Source of the DNA: Rubritepida sp.
Lineage (GTDB): Bacteria; Pseudomonadota; Alphaproteobacteria; Acetobacterales; Acetobacteraceae
Length of the DNA stretch: 6,977 nt
Assembly (NCBI GenBank): GCA_022843345.1
Contig: JALHNW010000094.1
Location: 1 to 6,977, forward strand
Direction of reading: 5' to 3'
Shown: positions 6,484 to 6,977 of the stretch, in pieces
Numbering within the stretch: position 1 is the stretch's first letter
Layout of the letters: each line of letters opens with the position of its first letter
Position numbers and translations under genes: made by a program
The notes under the pieces: model-generated
The model's input: only the letters and a program-made list of their open reading frames with translations
Database searches by the model: none
What the model was told of the DNA's origin: nothing

Positions 6484-6977
6484 CCGTCCCTCAAGCGTCC
6501 GCGTTCCACCACCACCGCCCAGCGGCGGCGCTCGGCGTCCAGGAAGGCGCCGAACGCCGCCGGATGGGGGCTGGTCTCAACCTCGCAGCCCTGTTCCTCC
6601 ATCCGCGCGGCCACCGCGGGGTCGGCAAGGGCCGCGCCCATCGCCGCGTGCAGCCGCACGCGGATCGCCTCCGGCGTGCCGGCCGGGGCCAGCAGCCCGT
6701 ACCAGGTGGCGCTGTCCAGGCTCGGGAAGCCCTGTTCGGCGCTGGTCGGGATGGCCGGCGCCACCCGGGACCGCGCGGCACCCGCCACCGCCAGCCCGCG
6801 CAGCGTGCCCGCCGCCAGGAACGGCAGGAAGGGCGCCGCGGCGTTGGAGATCAGCTGCACCCGTCCCGCCAGCACGTCCTGCAGGGCGGGCGCGGTGCCG
6901 CGGTAGTGGATGAACTCGATCTCCATCCCCAGCGCCAGGCCCATCATGGCGCCCAGCGCGTGGGCCGTGGTGCCGGC
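6480..6977 (-). CDS. TctC/Bug-family solute-binding receptor, C-terminal half (runs off the window)
   Basis: The reading frame is open from the right edge (codon 6977-6975) to the TAG at 6482-6480, giving 166 or so codons of a protein that in this family is about 320 residues, so the signal peptide and N-terminal lobe lie outside. The first visible residues, AGTTAHALGA, match the conserved GTT/S-H block; then come the HYRGTAPALQDVLAGRVQ block, LAAGTLRGLAV, IPTSAEQGFP, and WYGLLAPAGTPEAIRVRL, the standard order of a Bug-family C-terminal lobe. A Met-Met at 6947-6942 is internal and should not be used as a start. This receptor is closer to the common Bug consensus than the pair at 2369-4383 and belongs to a different subgroup. 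It is convergent with the DUF892 gene, with a 4-base overlap at the stops. Confidence 0.88.
   Translation of the reverse strand, partial: AGTTAHALGAMMGLALGMEIEFIHYRGTAPALQDVLAGRVQLISNAAAPFLPFLAAGTLRGLAVAGAARSRVAPAIPTSAEQGFPSLDSATWYGLLAPAGTPEAIRVRLHAAMGAALADPAVAARMEEQGCEVETSPHPAAFGAFLDAERRRWAVVVERGRLRDG

Noticed and set aside
6480..6947. Receptor fragment as a complete 155-residue gene starting at the Met at 6947.
   Set aside because: The frame stays open to the window edge and the codons before that Met encode the conserved GTT-x-H block, so the gene continues outside.

Overview
The window is GC-rich, with tight gene packing and strong codon bias toward G/C in third positions. The gene content (an argD-argF pair of alphaproteobacterial type, three TctC/Bug-type periplasmic receptors, an Lpd and a DUF892 ferritin-like protein) suggests an alphaproteobacterium, most likely Acetobacteraceae of the Roseomonas kind. 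That family-level assignment is inference from protein style and receptor abundance; there is no rRNA or other marker here.

Layout. (1) 85-2234, plus strand: argD (acetylornithine aminotransferase) and argF (ornithine carbamoyltransferase), overlapping by four bases, two steps of arginine synthesis. (2) 2210-2362: a long hairpin whose loop holds the argF stop codon, merging into two imperfect tandem copies of a ~70-bp hairpin-bearing repeat that fill the gap between convergent genes. (3) 2369-4383, minus strand: two adjacent TctC/Bug-family solute receptors that align end to end without a gap (about 51% identity by hand count), a tandem duplication. (4) 4384-4529: divergent intergenic region. 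(5) 4530-5921, plus strand: lpdA, dihydrolipoamide dehydrogenase (E3). (6) 5941-5975: an imperfect hairpin that buries the Shine-Dalgarno of the next gene. (7) 5980-6483, plus strand: a YciE/YciF-like (DUF892) ferritin-like protein. (8) 6480-6977, minus strand: the C-terminal half of a third, more typical TctC/Bug receptor, running off the right edge; its stop codon and that of the DUF892 gene share a palindromic CTAG.

How the genes fit together. argD and argF form a biosynthetic unit with coupled translation. The receptors are secreted binding proteins for small, usually carboxylate, solutes; no TctA or TctB membrane subunit is present, so they must work with a transporter encoded elsewhere or as sensors. 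lpdA is a housekeeping gene whose E1/E2 partners are not in the window. The DUF892 gene is probably a stress-related gene.

I found no sign of a new defence, mobile or secondary-metabolite system. The coding content is ordinary; the parts that deserve a second look are non-coding: the argF stop-in-loop hairpin with its repeat array, and the RBS-sequestering hairpin before the DUF892 gene. There is no gene-free stretch longer than 300 bases. Positions 1-84, before argD, show only a Shine-Dalgarno and no promoter I would defend.
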